60,750 nt of DNA from Leptolyngbya sp. Prado105 (GCA_025454375.1 JALOOO010000004.1:1-60750); one strand, 5' to 3'; counted from the first letter of the stretch, positions 44,901-54,533 are shown. Made by a program: numbers and translations. Notes: generated by a model not told the origin, from the sequence alone.

Positions 44901-45046
44901 ATGCTGCAATTCAGCAAGAAGCAGCAGCGATCGCGCAATCGAATGGCTCTAGCTTCACTCAACCGGGTATGCTACCCAGAACTGATTTGGATGTTAGCGC
45001 ACCCATTCGATTTGCTAGCGGTAATGCACCCCTCATGACTGTTTAA
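41924..45046 (+). CDS. Tandem-duplicated alkaline phosphatase (PhoA superfamily)
   Basis: 1040 aa with two homologous ~450-residue phosphatase units (about 1-455 and 464-920) and a ~115-residue C-terminal beta-rich tail. Both units have VIFIHPDGTSP (metal-binding Asp), LTGTSNAGAVTHANG (nucleophile Ser region), GGGELHMLPVGTTGR and LEEEGTDNFGN. The usual metal-site ADH motif reads AADSDAGG/AADSEAGG. The final His motif is SKAHGLNAD in unit 1 but SKTYGLNAD in unit 2, so unit 2 may be impaired. The first ATG in frame falls at the very edge of the fold, with no signal peptide; a frameshifted leader is possible. Releases phosphate from organic esters outside the cell. Confidence 0.82.
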   Translation: MSNNHVIFIHPDGTSPAHYAAARFASQGPDGRLNWDTLSNAGVYLGHMKNQLTGTSNAGAVTHANGVKVYAESFGLDEQGNPVQSLSSLNNCAIAPGTTIMEEAVGAHKVTALINSGFIAEPGTGAFAAQTGSPNTTAPSFPRQNLAVITEQILESGVNFIMGGGELHMLPVGTTGRHVTAEIDARFSTGDAAIINRPQENLIEKAKSLGYTVVYTRDELFALLDPAKTSTPPQKVLGVFAAIHTFNDQPEEALAATNTPFYLPTAPTIGEMADVSQRLMEQHPNFGNGSLMVLEEEGTDNFGNVNNAPGTIEALLRADEAIGVALGFIERNPNTLLITAADSDAGGLQVVDRPAGQPVGTLNTNANADGAFRNPLDGQTGTNSQPFVAAPDASGDRFPFGIGWVGTPDFAGSIVSKAHGLNADKLGSTVDNTDIYRLMYETLFGTELPALVEAPTPAPQASQLTGNVIFIHPDGTSPAYYAAARFTDQGPDGRLNWDMMSNAGVYLGHMENQLTGTSNAGAVTHANGVKVDRTSYGLNPDGSLVTSLSGETGKTIMDEAREAGKATAIINSGFIAEPGSGAFLAKAPNRNNFANITEQIIRSGTNVILGGGELHMLPVGTTGRYVTAEVDAENRDPLERPTINLIDLAKSLGYNIVYTLDELKALPTDSEKVLGVFASENTYNDRTESELAAAGLGFYGQPNNPNPPTVADMLQETLRFVSTDQDGFFVVLEEEGTDNFGNDNNAGGAIEAVRRADAAMGVAMDFIRNHDPNTLLITAADSEAGGLQVYQPTPFAPGFKSIEDTVPSINVNPAPPATPPRNTLDGVNGNTAPWTAFEAKDSLAGAVGNFGIGWVGTPDFPGSIVSKTYGLNADLLPSTLDNTEIYRLMYQTLFGRRLSDLVDAKGGEKTIEITLDAGFRTVLNFSSGRSIASEADTLKFTGEGLTAENLRLTQDGDDLIVSFNGISNTGAVLKDVQFQDLFNVSFGATATSNAAIQQEAAAIAQSNGSSFTQPGMLPRTDLDVSAPIRFASGNAPLMTV

Positions 45047-45068
45047 GGTATCAGAACTGTTGAAGTAG

Positions 45069-45111
45069 AAAGCTCTCTAACTTTGTCTAAGGGGTTAGAG
45101 AGCTTTTTTTT
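45069..45111 (+). terminator. Rho-independent terminator after alkaline phosphatase
   Basis: AGCTCTCTAAC (45071-45081) and GTTAGAGAGCT (45094-45104) are perfect reverse complements around a 12-nt loop, followed by eight T. It lies 25 bp after the phosphatase stop. Confidence 0.9.
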
Positions 45112-45204
45112 GAACGACGCAAAATCACTCAAACTCATCTTTGAGGCATCGATTCTTGAAGTTCTTTCAAGCTAAGCTAGAGAAATCGTCTTGGAGAATC
45201 GATC

Positions 45205-45474
45205 GTGCAATCCAACAAAGGCAGTTATAAGGGCATTTATCGCAACGGAGTTGTTCATCCAGAAGAACCCGTTGCAGTCTCAGACGGGCAAAAAGTGATC
45301 TTCAGTCTTGTTGAGCCTGAAGTTCCGGAGAACCAGAGCGATACGGAAGAAATTGCCGAAGGTTGGCTTCAACTTAGGCAAATTATAGAAGACTGCCAGA
45401 TTGAAACAGGCGTTTCTGATCTCGCTCATCAACATGATCACTACTTACACGGCACACCGAAGCAAGAGTCGTGA
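45205..45474 (+). CDS. Antitoxin-like protein of a VapBC-type pair
   Basis: 89 aa from GTG 45205. The first half, KGSYKGIYRNGVVHPEEPVA then VSDGQKVIFSLVEPE, is a short beta-rich module like the DUF104-type antitoxins that precede PIN-domain genes in cyanobacteria; the second half is acidic and presumably binds the toxin. The stop overlaps the following GTG start by 4 bp (GTGA), the usual toxin-antitoxin coupling. A start at GTG without a strong ribosome-binding site is uncertain. Confidence 0.6.
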   Translation: MQSNKGSYKGIYRNGVVHPEEPVAVSDGQKVIFSLVEPEVPENQSDTEEIAEGWLQLRQIIEDCQIETGVSDLAHQHDHYLHGTPKQES

Positions 45475-45674
45475 GTACTAATGCCAGCTTACAAATTATT
45501 CCGCTTAGTTCTGATTTACTCAATCTAGGCTGGATGCTCTATTCCCAAAGATTAGATCAGGACTGGGGACTAACCGATTGCATTAGTTTTATTGTCATGA
45601 TGAATGAGGGCATTACCGAGGCTTTTACCTCCGATCGACATTTTGAACAGGCTGGATTCTCTAAGCTCATGTAG
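45471..45674 (+). pseudogene. VapC-like PIN-domain toxin, internally truncated
   Basis: 67 aa. Residues ~8-67 match the second half of PIN-domain ribonucleases: IIPLSSDLLNLGWMLYSQRL, DWGLTDCISFIVM (the conserved Asp of the acidic site) and EAFTSDRHFEQAGF. A full VapC is ~130 aa; the first half with the N-terminal catalytic Asp is missing, although the overlapping start with the antitoxin is preserved. This suggests an internal deletion of ~60-75 codons. Probably inactive as an RNase. Confidence 0.7.
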
Positions 45675-45715
45675 CCAAATCGTATACATTAAAAACATGG
45701 CATTGGAGAAACGCG

Positions 45716-45892
45716 ATGTTTAACTTGGGCTGGGTCGAGATTGGAGTGATTTGCCTCGTGGCATTATTAGTTTTTGGACCAAAGAAAATTCCTGAATTAG
45801 GCGGAACCTTCGGCAAAACCCTGCGGAATTTCAAAGAAGGCATGACCCAAACCGAGGAACCGGACGAAATCGAACCCGGAGACGATCGCTAA
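45716..45892 (+). CDS. tatA: Sec-independent (Tat) translocase protein TatA/E-like
   Basis: 58 aa, below common ORF cut-offs. MFNLGWVEIGVICLVALLVF gives the single N-terminal transmembrane helix; GPKKIPELGGTFGKTLRNFK is the hallmark hinge (FGPKKIPELG) and amphipathic helix; the acidic tail is short. TatA oligomers form the passage for folded proteins with twin-arginine signals in plasma and thylakoid membranes. GGAGAAA precedes the ATG. Single gene, 176 bp before clpC. Short for TatA (usually 60-90), so TatE-like is possible. Confidence 0.9.
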   Translation: MFNLGWVEIGVICLVALLVFGPKKIPELGGTFGKTLRNFKEGMTQTEEPDEIEPGDDR

Positions 45893-46068
45893 ATCCTTAA
45901 GTACGGTCGTCCTGAGAAAATAGTCGGTTATCCTCCCTCGTTGGTTTACAAACTCCCCCAGTAGAGTGGGGTGTAGAACTACAGAAAAGTTTACAACTAT
46001 AAGTAGTTCACACTCCTCTGTAGTTGGCAAGCTCGTCAACGCAGACCTCGCATAGTGGAGAAAGCCCG

Positions 46069-48519
46069 ATGTTTGAATACTTCACCGATCAGGCGATCGA
46101 GACCATCATGTTTGCCCAAGAAGAAGCCCGTCGGCTGCGGCAAAACTCTGTGGGCACAGAAGCAGTGTTACTGGGCTTACTCAGACAGGATGACACGATC
46201 GCAGTATCGGTTCTGAATGAATTGGGCGCAGATTTGGTCACAGTGCGCTCTGAGGTTGAGAAGATTGTTGGTTTTGGAAATGGCTCGTCGTTTGGAGAAC
46301 TCCCCTTTACGCCCAAAACGCGCCAAATCCTTGAAAGAGCGCTACAACAAGCCCAAATGATGGGAATGCGCTACGTTCGCGCAGAACACATTTTGCTCGC
46401 ATTAGTGGATGATAACCAAGGCGTTGCAATCAAAGTCCTGAACCAGTTGGGTCTAAATCCGGCTGAAATTCGTGCCCAAGTCACTCGCGCTCAAGCCGAA
46501 CCCGCAGCAGTTGGCAAACCCAATGCCCCGCGCAAAGCCCCTTCTTCAAAGAAATTGCCTGCTCTCAACGAGTTTGGTACAAATCTGACTCAGATGGCGG
46601 CAGAAGGCAAACTCGACCCAATGATCGGACGACAGAAAGAACTCGATCGCGTAATTCAAATTCTGGGTCGTCGATCGAAAAATAACCCCGTCTTAGTAGG
46701 CGAACCCGGTGTTGGTAAGACGGCGATCGCGGAAGGGTTAGCCCAGCGAATTCAGGATCAAGTGGTGCCGGAAATCCTGCAAGACAAGTTGGTTTTCATG
46801 TTGGATATGGGCGGATTGCTGGCTGGAACTCGCTTTAGAGGCGAATTCGAGGAGCGCATGAAGCAGATCCTCGATGAAGTCCAGCAAGCGGGGAATGTCA
46901 TTTTAGTGATTGACGAAGTTCATACCCTGGTCGGCGCAGGTGCGACCGGAGGTGGAATGGATGCGGCAAATCTGATGAAGCCTGCCCTCGCACGCGGTCT
47001 GTTGCAGTGCATTGGCGCAACGACTTTGAATGAGTATCGTCAATATATTGAGCAGGATGCTGCATTAGAAAGACGATTCCAACCTGTGATGGTGGGAGAA
47101 CCGAGTGTTGAAGAAACGATCGAGATTCTTCGTGGATTACGCGATCGCTACGAGCAACATCACCAATTGCTAATCGACGATGGCGCAGTCGAAGCGGCAG
47201 CAAAATTAGCCGATCGCTACATTACAGATCGATTTTTACCGGATAAAGCGATCGATTTAATCGACGAAGCAGGTTCTCTGGTTCGATTGCGAAATACCAA
47301 TCCAGCCTTGAAAGCCTTGAAGAAAGAACTGCGGCAAGTGCAAAAAGAAAAGCAAGCCACAGTCGCGGCTCAAGACTTCGATAAAGCGGGACAATTGCGC
47401 GATCGAGAATTAGAGCTAGAACGCGAATTATCCGCAGGTGTTCCAGAGGCAGCAATGCCCACGGTGAGCGAAGAAGATATCGCGCAAGTCGTCGCTTCTT
47501 GGACAGGCGTTCCGGTTAGTAAGCTGACCGAATCTGAATCAGCAATGCTGCTGCATCTAGACGATGTGCTGCATCAGCGAGTGATTGGACAAGATGAAGC
47601 TGTGACAGCCGCCGCACGGGCAATTAAGCGATCGAGAGTTGGGTTGCAAAGCCCCGATCGCCCGATCGCATCGTTTATCTTCTCTGGACCGACAGGAGTG
47701 GGTAAGACCGAACTTGCGAAAGCTTTAGCGGCTGCGGTGTTTGGGTCTGAGGATTCGATGATTCGGCTAGACATGTCCGAATACATGGAGTCGCACACGG
47801 TTTCAAAATTGATTGGCTCGCCTCCGGGCTATATCGGCTATGACGAAGGCGGACAGTTGACCGAAGCTGTTCGACGCAATCCCTACACGGTGATTCTGTT
47901 CGATGAAGTCGAAAAAGCGCACCCAGATGTCTTTAACATGATGCTGCAACTGCTGGATGACGGTCGATTGACCGATGCCAAAGGTCGCACCGTCAGCTTC
48001 AAGAACACCTTACTGATCATGACCTCAAACCTCGGCTCGAAAGTGATCGAGAAAGGCGGGACAGGGTTAGGGTTTGAGTTCGGGAATGCTCCTGCGGAGT
48101 CGGCTCAGTATAACCGAATCCGTACTCTGGTCAACGACGAGTTAAAGCAATACTTCCGTCCAGAGTTTCTCAATCGGATCGATGACATTATCGTATTCCG
48201 TCAATTGACTCGCCCTGAAGTAGTTCAGATTGCTGACTTGATGATTCAAGATGCCGCGACTCGAATTGCAGAGCAAGGAATTATACTCGAAGTCACCGAT
48301 CGCTTTAAAGAACGAGTGGTCGTGGACGGATACAACCCCAGTTATGGGGCGCGTCCCTTGCGTCGTGCGATCGCTCGATTACTCGAAGATAGTTTGGCAG
48401 AAGCCTTCCTAGCAGGGCACATTCAAGCCGGAGACACCGCGATCGCTGATGTTGATGACGATCAGCAAGTGGTGATCAAACCCGTAAAATCACCCGTCTC
48501 GATCGCCGCCTCTGCTTAA
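46069..48519 (+). CDS. clpC: ATP-dependent Clp protease ATP-binding subunit ClpC
   Basis: 816 aa from ATG 46069 ([20 protein letters not shown]), preceded by GTGGAGAA; the longer frame from 46024 is not conserved. Double Clp N-domain (1-150), AAA1 with Walker [10 protein letters not shown] near 210-218, a UVR-type coiled middle domain (~410-450), AAA2 with GPTGVGKTE near 545, and the ClpP-contact region. An essential HSP100 unfoldase in cyanobacteria and chloroplasts, feeding substrates to ClpP3/R. An imperfect inverted repeat AACTACAG/CTGTAGTT (45977-46025) lies in its leader. Confidence 0.96.
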   Translation: MFEYFTDQAIETIMFAQEEARRLRQNSVGTEAVLLGLLRQDDTIAVSVLNELGADLVTVRSEVEKIVGFGNGSSFGELPFTPKTRQILERALQQAQMMGMRYVRAEHILLALVDDNQGVAIKVLNQLGLNPAEIRAQVTRAQAEPAAVGKPNAPRKAPSSKKLPALNEFGTNLTQMAAEGKLDPMIGRQKELDRVIQILGRRSKNNPVLVGEPGVGKTAIAEGLAQRIQDQVVPEILQDKLVFMLDMGGLLAGTRFRGEFEERMKQILDEVQQAGNVILVIDEVHTLVGAGATGGGMDAANLMKPALARGLLQCIGATTLNEYRQYIEQDAALERRFQPVMVGEPSVEETIEILRGLRDRYEQHHQLLIDDGAVEAAAKLADRYITDRFLPDKAIDLIDEAGSLVRLRNTNPALKALKKELRQVQKEKQATVAAQDFDKAGQLRDRELELERELSAGVPEAAMPTVSEEDIAQVVASWTGVPVSKLTESESAMLLHLDDVLHQRVIGQDEAVTAAARAIKRSRVGLQSPDRPIASFIFSGPTGVGKTELAKALAAAVFGSEDSMIRLDMSEYMESHTVSKLIGSPPGYIGYDEGGQLTEAVRRNPYTVILFDEVEKAHPDVFNMMLQLLDDGRLTDAKGRTVSFKNTLLIMTSNLGSKVIEKGGTGLGFEFGNAPAESAQYNRIRTLVNDELKQYFRPEFLNRIDDIIVFRQLTRPEVVQIADLMIQDAATRIAEQGIILEVTDRFKERVVVDGYNPSYGARPLRRAIARLLEDSLAEAFLAGHIQAGDTAIADVDDDQQVVIKPVKSPVSIAASA

Positions 48520-48555
48520 TCTCTTTGCGTAGATTTACGCTTTATCTCTCTTTAT

Positions 48556-48586
48556 AAACCCCTGTATTGTCACAGGGGTTTTTCTT
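48556..48586 (+). terminator. Rho-independent terminator after clpC
   Basis: AAACCCCTGT (48556-48565) pairs with ACAGGGGTTT (48572-48581) across a 6-nt loop and continues into a T-rich run. It lies 36 bp after the clpC stop. Confidence 0.9.
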
Positions 48587-48702
48587 TGTTCTTCACATTC
48601 GTGATAAACCAATGAAAAGCGAGTGAAGATGCTGTAAAGCATTCCTGTTTGACTTCTTGATACAAGGAAAATTACGTAGTAGAGGTTGAGTAGGTCTTAA
48701 TC

Positions 48703-49722
48703 ATGGCAAATCAGGTTACAGTCGTTATCCCCGTTTATAACGTTGAAGCATATATCTACCAAGCAATTGAGTCGGTGTTGGCACAAACCTATCCGTACTT
48801 CGAGGTGATATTAGTCAACGACGGCTCGAAGGATCGCAGTATTGAGATATGTCAAAAATTTGACGATCCGAGAATTAAAATCCTGCATCAAGAGAACCAA
48901 GGTCCTGCTGCTGCTCGCAACCACGGCATTCGTCATGCAGTCGGTGAATATGTGGCGTTTTTGGATGGGGATGACCTCTGGACACCGGATAAGCTCGCCA
49001 AGCACGTCGATCATCTCGATCGCAATCCTGAAGTCGGTGTGAGTTTCTGTCCTTCTCGATTTATCGATGATCAAGGCGACTCGATCGGTCTCTACCAAAT
49101 CACCAAAATGGCGGGCATTACCCCAATGGATCTGCTGTGCCGCACGCCAATCGGCAATGGTTCAGTTCCGGTGATTCGCAAGTCTGTTTTAGAGGCGATC
49201 AGCTTTGTGAATGAAGCAGGCGAGACGCATTATTTCAACCCCGATCGCCGACTGCACCCGTCTGAGGATGTCGATTGCTGGTTACGCATCGCGCTGAAGA
49301 CGCAGTGCAAGTTTGAAGGGGTTGCGGAGGCCTTGACGCTCTATCGGGTAAGTTCCGCTTCTTGTTCTGCACAATTGACCAAGAAATTAAACTCCTGGGA
49401 AGCGATGCTGAAAGATTTAGAAACCTGGGCACCCGAGGAAAGTAAAGGGTGGTATGCACCTGCAATGGCCTATCAGTTTCGACATTTAGCCCGTCGATCG
49501 GTGTCGTTAAGAGATGGCGCAGAGGCGGTCAAACTGATGCACCAAGCGATCGCAACGTACCGCAGGATTCTCCTTGAAGAACCGAGTCGCACACTCCAGA
49601 CTTTAGCCGCAGCCTATTTATTGCAAATTCTGCCTCGCCAGTTGTATCAGAAATTTGAAGCCATTGCGGTTCAACTGACTGGAGCAATGCAACGGTATCG
49701 GATGAACTCTGAGTTGAGTTAG
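48703..49722 (+). CDS. Glycosyltransferase family 2
   Basis: 339 aa. GT-A domain in the first ~230 residues: VTVVIPVYNVEAYIYQAIES, VILVNDGSKDRS, the metal-binding FLDGDDLWTP near 86-95, and the catalytic-base region HPSEDVDCWLRIA. The C-terminal ~100 residues are helical without a recognised domain and no clear membrane helix. Inverting sugar transfer onto a lipid- or polymer-bound acceptor is expected; substrate unknown. Single gene, separated from clpC by its terminator and convergent with the hydrolase. Confidence 0.88.
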   Translation: MANQVTVVIPVYNVEAYIYQAIESVLAQTYPYFEVILVNDGSKDRSIEICQKFDDPRIKILHQENQGPAAARNHGIRHAVGEYVAFLDGDDLWTPDKLAKHVDHLDRNPEVGVSFCPSRFIDDQGDSIGLYQITKMAGITPMDLLCRTPIGNGSVPVIRKSVLEAISFVNEAGETHYFNPDRRLHPSEDVDCWLRIALKTQCKFEGVAEALTLYRVSSASCSAQLTKKLNSWEAMLKDLETWAPEESKGWYAPAMAYQFRHLARRSVSLRDGAEAVKLMHQAIATYRRILLEEPSRTLQTLAAAYLLQILPRQLYQKFEAIAVQLTGAMQRYRMNSELS

Positions 49723-49802
49723 TCTGCCTTCAAATGGCAATTTAGTGGATACGCAGTGGCATAGAGCGTCGAACGGCTGCACAAGTTTTGAGAGCGGGCT
49801 GT

Positions 49803-50657
49803 CTATAGGATTGCTGGACTTGAAATTTCTAAGAATTCGTTGACGTAACGCAGATAAGTCTCTGGATCTTCCAACATTGGGAAATGAGCCGTATTTGGAA
49901 TCACGACATGCTGAACTCGATCGCTCAATTCTGCCGCCTGTCTGCCCATCTCCGCCGGAATGATTTTGTCGTACTCTCCTGAAATCAGTAAAGTCGGGAC
50001 CGTAATTCGAGAAAACTCCCCTGGCATCGTCTCTGCGGCTTCTTTGCTCACAGCCGAAAACATCGTTCCCAGTGCCGCAGGCTCATCTGCCATGAGAAAG
50101 TCATCTAAAAATGCTCGACTTATCTCTCGCGGCACAGATTGATGCAGAAATCGCTGCATGAACAATCGATCGGTAAATGGCAAACGATAGAGCCACGGAT
50201 AGCGAAATTTGACAACATAGCCGCCAAATTGATGAAACGTTTTGAAGGCTCTTTCTTGATATTCAAAAATGCCACTACAGGTCAAAATCGCTCGATCGAC
50301 AAATTCCGCATATCGATTCAGAAATAAAACGGCGATCGAAGATCCAGTCGAATGCGCATTCAAACATACATTCTGAAGCCGCAGCGTAACCAGTAATCCT
50401 ACTAAATCTCTGACATATACATCGAGTTCATACGTTGACTCGGGCGCATTATCCATTCTCGATCGCCCAAATCCGCGCATATCGTACAGCAGACAGTCGA
50501 AATGATTAGCCAGAGATCGAGCCGTACTCTCCCAATATCGAGCCGAGCCACCCCAACCATGCACAAAAACTAAAACTGGCTTACCGCTCGGTTGATCGCC
50601 GGATGCGGTAAGCCATTCGTAATAGTGATTAAAGCCGTTTACAGAGATGTAAGCCAT
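49803..50657 (-). CDS. Alpha/beta-hydrolase fold protein
   Basis: 284 aa from ATG 50657 (MAYISVNGFNHYYEWL); the longer frame to 50789 runs antisense into clpX and is rejected. Oxyanion region VLVFVHGWGGSARYW, nucleophile elbow LNAHSTGSSIAVL, Asp in SGEYDKIIPAEM and the catalytic His in PNTAHFPMLEDP give a complete triad. Resembles esterases and C-C hydrolases of the AB_hydrolase_1 group. The nucleophile elbow reads HSTGS rather than the common GxSxG. Substrate unknown. Downstream of clpX on the same strand, 64 bp away, possibly co-transcribed. Confidence 0.82.
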   Translation of the reverse strand: MAYISVNGFNHYYEWLTASGDQPSGKPVLVFVHGWGGSARYWESTARSLANHFDCLLYDMRGFGRSRMDNAPESTYELDVYVRDLVGLLVTLRLQNVCLNAHSTGSSIAVLFLNRYAEFVDRAILTCSGIFEYQERAFKTFHQFGGYVVKFRYPWLYRLPFTDRLFMQRFLHQSVPREISRAFLDDFLMADEPAALGTMFSAVSKEAAETMPGEFSRITVPTLLISGEYDKIIPAEMGRQAAELSDRVQHVVIPNTAHFPMLEDPETYLRYVNEFLEISSPAIL

Positions 50658-50721
50658 TCGTCGGATTGAAACATTTCCAGAATTTAGAGTATCACCGGAA
50701 TTTCGATCTGGCTCTAAAGCT

Positions 50722-52056
50722 TTATGCTGATTCCGGTTTTGGGAGTGATGAGGGGTGTAGAAGCAGTTCGGCAGTCGATCGCTTCTCAACCATTTCTCTT
50801 GTAATCGTGCAGCGAGTCACATCTTTGCGCGAAGGTAACTCGTACATAATATCGAGCATCATCTCTTCGACAATACTGCGAAGCGCCCGCGCTCCGGTCT
50901 TACGGCGATACGCTTCTTGAGCGATCGCAGTTACCGCATCGGGTTTGAACTCAAGCTGCACATTGTCCATTTTTAGCAATTTCTGGAATTGCTTCACGAG
51001 CGCGTTCTTCGGTTCAGTCAGAATTTCAGACAGTGCTTTTTCATCTAATGGATCAACAACTGCCATTACAGGAATCCGTCCAATGAATTCAGGAATTAAC
51101 CCAAATTTCACCAGATCGTCCGGTTCTAAGTGTTGCAGCACATCAGCAGTGCGCTTCTCTTTCGACTGTTCGCCTGCTTGGACAAATCCCATCGATCGCT
51201 TGCCTAAGCGCTGTTCTACGGCTTTATCGAGTCCAACAAATGCACCCCCGCAAATAAACAAAATATTGCTGGTGTCGATCTGGATACAGTCCTGATAGGG
51301 ATGTTTGCGACCCCCTTGAGGCGGAACATTCGCGATCGTGCCTTCCAACATTTTTAGCAGCGCTTGCTGAACGCCTTCGCCGGAGACATCGCGAGTAATC
51401 GAGGGATTCTCACTCTTGCGGGCAATCTTATCAATTTCGTCAATATAGATAATTCCACGTTGCGCCTCTTCAACATCGAGATCCGCGACCTGTAAGAGAC
51501 GAAGCAGAATATTTTCAACGTCTTCGCCTACATAGCCTGCTTCTGTCAAGGTCGTCGCATCTGCAACCGCAAATGGAACATCTAAAATCTCAGCTAAGGT
51601 CTGAGCCAAGAGCGTTTTACCGCATCCAGTTGGACCTATCAGCAAAATATTCGATTTCTGCAACTCAACAGAGTCATCCGGAGACTTGCCGCTACTTTTC
51701 GCCTGCAAGAAACTCAACCGCTTGTAGTGGTTGTAGACCGCGACCGAGAGAACTTTTTTCGCCTCGTCTTGACCGATCACATGCTCATCCAGATATTTCT
51801 TGATCTCGCGCGGTTTTGGCAACTGATTTAGAGAAATATTGGCAGAGCGTGTTCGCCGTTTTTCGGGCGCTTGCTCTCGACGCGGCACAGGTTGTGGAGC
51901 AGCGCTGGAGTCAAACAACTCCTCATCCAAAATCTCGTTACACAAATCCACACATTCATCGCATATGTAAACCCCAGGTCCAGCGATTAGCTTACGGACT
52001 TGCTCTTGAGATTTGCCACAAAAAGAACATTTCAGATGGGAGTCGTACTTTGACAT
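50722..52056 (-). CDS. clpX: ATP-dependent Clp protease ATP-binding subunit ClpX
   Basis: 444 aa. N-terminal zinc-binding domain with Cys10, Cys13, Cys32 and Cys35 (CSFCG...CDEC), Walker A GPTGCGKT at 141-148, Walker [13 protein letters not shown], the pore loop region ([10 protein letters not shown]), the ClpP-docking IGF-type loop and sensor-2 [11 protein letters not shown]. It unfolds substrates and feeds them to ClpP1/P2. It follows clpP by 9 bp, giving the common order tig-clpP-clpX. Confidence 0.96.
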   Translation of the reverse strand: MSKYDSHLKCSFCGKSQEQVRKLIAGPGVYICDECVDLCNEILDEELFDSSAAPQPVPRREQAPEKRRTRSANISLNQLPKPREIKKYLDEHVIGQDEAKKVLSVAVYNHYKRLSFLQAKSSGKSPDDSVELQKSNILLIGPTGCGKTLLAQTLAEILDVPFAVADATTLTEAGYVGEDVENILLRLLQVADLDVEEAQRGIIYIDEIDKIARKSENPSITRDVSGEGVQQALLKMLEGTIANVPPQGGRKHPYQDCIQIDTSNILFICGGAFVGLDKAVEQRLGKRSMGFVQAGEQSKEKRTADVLQHLEPDDLVKFGLIPEFIGRIPVMAVVDPLDEKALSEILTEPKNALVKQFQKLLKMDNVQLEFKPDAVTAIAQEAYRRKTGARALRSIVEEMMLDIMYELPSRKDVTRCTITREMVEKRSTAELLLHPSSLPKPESA

Positions 52057-52065
52057 AGCTGCCTC

Positions 52066-52761
52066 TTATCTTACTGCGGCGACAGGTTCCCCAGCTTTGG
52101 GAAGGTTCTGCCGAGAAATCACTTGATCAATTAAGCCGTATTGCTTAGCTTCGTCGGCAGACATAAAGAAGTCGCGCTCCGTGTCTGCTTCGATGCGTTC
52201 AAACGGCTGTCCAGTGTGCTGAGCAAGTAGCTCATTGAGCTTGCGCTTATGATAGAGGATTTCTTTCGCCTGGATCTCGATGTCCACAGCTTGCCCTTGG
52301 GCACCGCCTAAAGGTTGGTGGATCATAATTCGAGAACTGGGCAAAGACATCCGCTTCCCTGGAGTCCCACCCGAAAGCAGAAACGCTCCCATACTAGCAG
52401 CGAGTCCAAAACAAATGGTCACGACATCGCAACTCACTTGCTGCATCGTGTCATAGATTGCCATCCCTGCTGTGACCGAGCCACCGGGGGAATTGATATA
52501 GATCTGAATGTCTTTTTCAGGATCTTCGGCTTCGAGAAATAGCAATTGCGCGACTAAGGAATCGGCTACGCTATCGTCGATCGCGCTTCCCAAAAAGATG
52601 ATGCGCTCCCGCAATAGACGGGAGTAGATGTCAAAGGCACGTTCGCCCCGTCCTGACTGCTCAACCACCATCGGGACGACGTTGGTTGGGGCAGATTGAG
52701 AGACGACATCAAGCGTGCTGAGGTTCTGAATCGTGTAGTCGAGAGAGTGAGAGTTATACAT
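52066..52761 (-). CDS. clpP: ATP-dependent Clp protease proteolytic subunit ClpP
   Basis: 231 aa from ATG 52761 ([10 protein letters not shown]); a TTG- or ATG-extended version adds ten residues and is unlikely. Catalytic triad Ser123 (GLAASMGAF), His148 (IMIHQPLGG) and Asp197 (ADTERDFFM). The ~30-residue N-terminal extension before the conserved [12 protein letters not shown] is typical of the ClpX-linked cyanobacterial isoform (ClpP2 type). Forms the tetradecameric protease chamber. Operon with clpX (9-bp gap), 91 bp after tig. Confidence 0.95.
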   Translation of the reverse strand: MYNSHSLDYTIQNLSTLDVVSQSAPTNVVPMVVEQSGRGERAFDIYSRLLRERIIFLGSAIDDSVADSLVAQLLFLEAEDPEKDIQIYINSPGGSVTAGMAIYDTMQQVSCDVVTICFGLAASMGAFLLSGGTPGKRMSLPSSRIMIHQPLGGAQGQAVDIEIQAKEILYHKRKLNELLAQHTGQPFERIEADTERDFFMSADEAKQYGLIDQVISRQNLPKAGEPVAAVR

Positions 52762-52852
52762 GAGGCAAGCGGCTACGTTCCACAAGTTCAATTCTAGCCA
52801 ACAAACGCTAAGTTATCCGGCACACATCCGAATGCTTACAGATTTGATGGAT

Positions 52853-54247
52853 CTATTCAACCACTTCGACTTCGACTGCTTCGGCTTCTTCCTCGTCGTC
52901 AAAGCCTTCTTCATCTTTTTTCAACGTTCCAGAGGGAACGAGTTCGACCGTTGAATTTGCAATCAGCCAATCCATGATCTTTTCTTTGAGCAGGTCTTCT
53001 TCAACCGCGCTTCTGAGGCGATCCATATCGATGTCGCGCCCTGCCAATTCGGTGAGAAGTTCCTGAATTCTGGTGTTTAGTTCTTCTTCTTCGACTTTGA
53101 GCGATTCTTTTTTGGCGACTTCTCCAAGGGCGAGGGTGCGTTTGATCCGCTCGATCGCATCGGGTCTAGAACGCTCTTTTAACATCGGAATCGTGTCTTT
53201 GTTGAGCAGGCGTTTGATGTCGATTCCTTGCTGCTGAAGCTGCATAGCAGTCTGCGTCACCATGTATTCGACTTCGCGTTCGATCATGGTTTCAGGCAGA
53301 TCGGCTTCAACTTGGTTCAGCAACTCATTGAGCAGTGCTTCTTCTTTGTTGGTTTTGGTCTGCTGTTCGGCTTCGTCGTTAAAGCGTTTTTCGAGCGCTT
53401 CACGCATTTCGGCGATCGTTTCAAATTCGTCTCCACTCGCTTCTTTCGCAAAGTCATCATCGACTTCAGGAAGTTCTTTGCCTTTGAGTTCTTTAAGGGT
53501 GATCTCAAATTTTGCAGGTCGTCCAGCAAGCTGTTCTTGGGGATAGTCTTCTGGGAAGGCGACGGAGATTTCTTTGGTTTCGCCAGGGTTCATGCCAAAG
53601 ATTCCGTCAATAAAGCCTTCAATGAAGCGACCGTCTTCGAGTTCAAGCTGAAAATCTGTCGCTTCGCCACCTGGGACTTCAATTTCTTCTTCGCCCTCTG
53701 CGGGAATGAAGCGTCCTTTGAAATCGATCACGGAAACATCACCTCTCTGAGCGGGGCGATCCTCGATCGGGATCAAAGTCGCCATCTGAGTGCGGTAATT
53801 CTCAATGACGGAGTCTACTTTCTCGGGATCGGGTTTCACTTCTTCTGCTTGAACAGTGAAATCCTTGTACTGTTTGAGGTGTACTTCCGGCGGGACATCA
53901 ACCGATGCAGAGAAGGTCAGCGCTTCACCTGGCTTGTAGTTGACCACGAGTTCATCAAAGGATGACTTCAGTTGAAAATTACCCAGCGCGTCAATTTTTT
54001 CCTGTTTGATCGCTTCTTTAAGGGCAGCATCAACCAATTCTTCGACAACTGAGGCGTGAATCCGCGCTGAGCCGATTCGCTGAATCAGCACCTGTTTCGG
54101 CACTTTGCCTTTACGGAACCCAGGAATATTTAGCGATCGAGTGAAATCGTTTAGAACTCGATCGTAAGTTTTCTGAGACAGTTCTGGCGTAATTTCTATT
54201 TCTAACCCGACTTGACTGGCGGGAAGTTTTTCCTGGGTAACTTTCAT
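52853..54247 (-). CDS. tig: Trigger factor (ribosome-associated chaperone, PPIase)
   Basis: 464 aa from ATG 54247 (MKVTQEKLPASQVGLEIEI); the TTG at 54262 is also in frame. N-terminal ribosome-binding domain with the signature GFRKGKVPKQVL (contacts L23) near 44-55, FKBP-type PPIase domain about 155-245, then the long helical C-terminal arms and a highly acidic tail (DEEGFDDEEEAEAVEVEVVE). Binds nascent chains at the exit tunnel. First gene of the tig-clpP-clpX group. Divergent from rne, with a 631-bp gap. Confidence 0.95.
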   Translation of the reverse strand: MKVTQEKLPASQVGLEIEITPELSQKTYDRVLNDFTRSLNIPGFRKGKVPKQVLIQRIGSARIHASVVEELVDAALKEAIKQEKIDALGNFQLKSSFDELVVNYKPGEALTFSASVDVPPEVHLKQYKDFTVQAEEVKPDPEKVDSVIENYRTQMATLIPIEDRPAQRGDVSVIDFKGRFIPAEGEEEIEVPGGEATDFQLELEDGRFIEGFIDGIFGMNPGETKEISVAFPEDYPQEQLAGRPAKFEITLKELKGKELPEVDDDFAKEASGDEFETIAEMREALEKRFNDEAEQQTKTNKEEALLNELLNQVEADLPETMIEREVEYMVTQTAMQLQQQGIDIKRLLNKDTIPMLKERSRPDAIERIKRTLALGEVAKKESLKVEEEELNTRIQELLTELAGRDIDMDRLRSAVEEDLLKEKIMDWLIANSTVELVPSGTLKKDEEGFDDEEEAEAVEVEVVE

Positions 54248-54533
54248 CGGCGTAAGTGACAAAGAATGCGAATTTCTACCAAGCAGTAAGCTATACTAAC
54301 CGATTCTAGTCACGGTTGCGCGATCCAGTCGGATGAATCTTAAGATTTAGAAGATTAAATCAATTAGAAAAGGTCTGGAGCAAGAATTCGGGAGTTTGCG
54401 CCGGGATGGGCAGGAACATCTTCTTCCGCAATTCTTAAAATTCCAGTTGAGATTTTGCAGCCTGATTTTTCCAAAGAGAAACTATACATCAAAATCGAAT
54501 CGTTAAAAATGGTACAGAGGTAGATTCGCACGC

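Noticed and set aside
50658-50789. N-terminal extension of the alpha/beta hydrolase
   Set aside because: It overlaps the 3' end of clpX on the same strand in another frame and lacks conserved residues.
53228-53965. 245-aa plus-strand open frame across tig
   Set aside because: Phe/Lys-rich low-complexity peptide that is the antisense shadow of trigger factor; no start signal or family.
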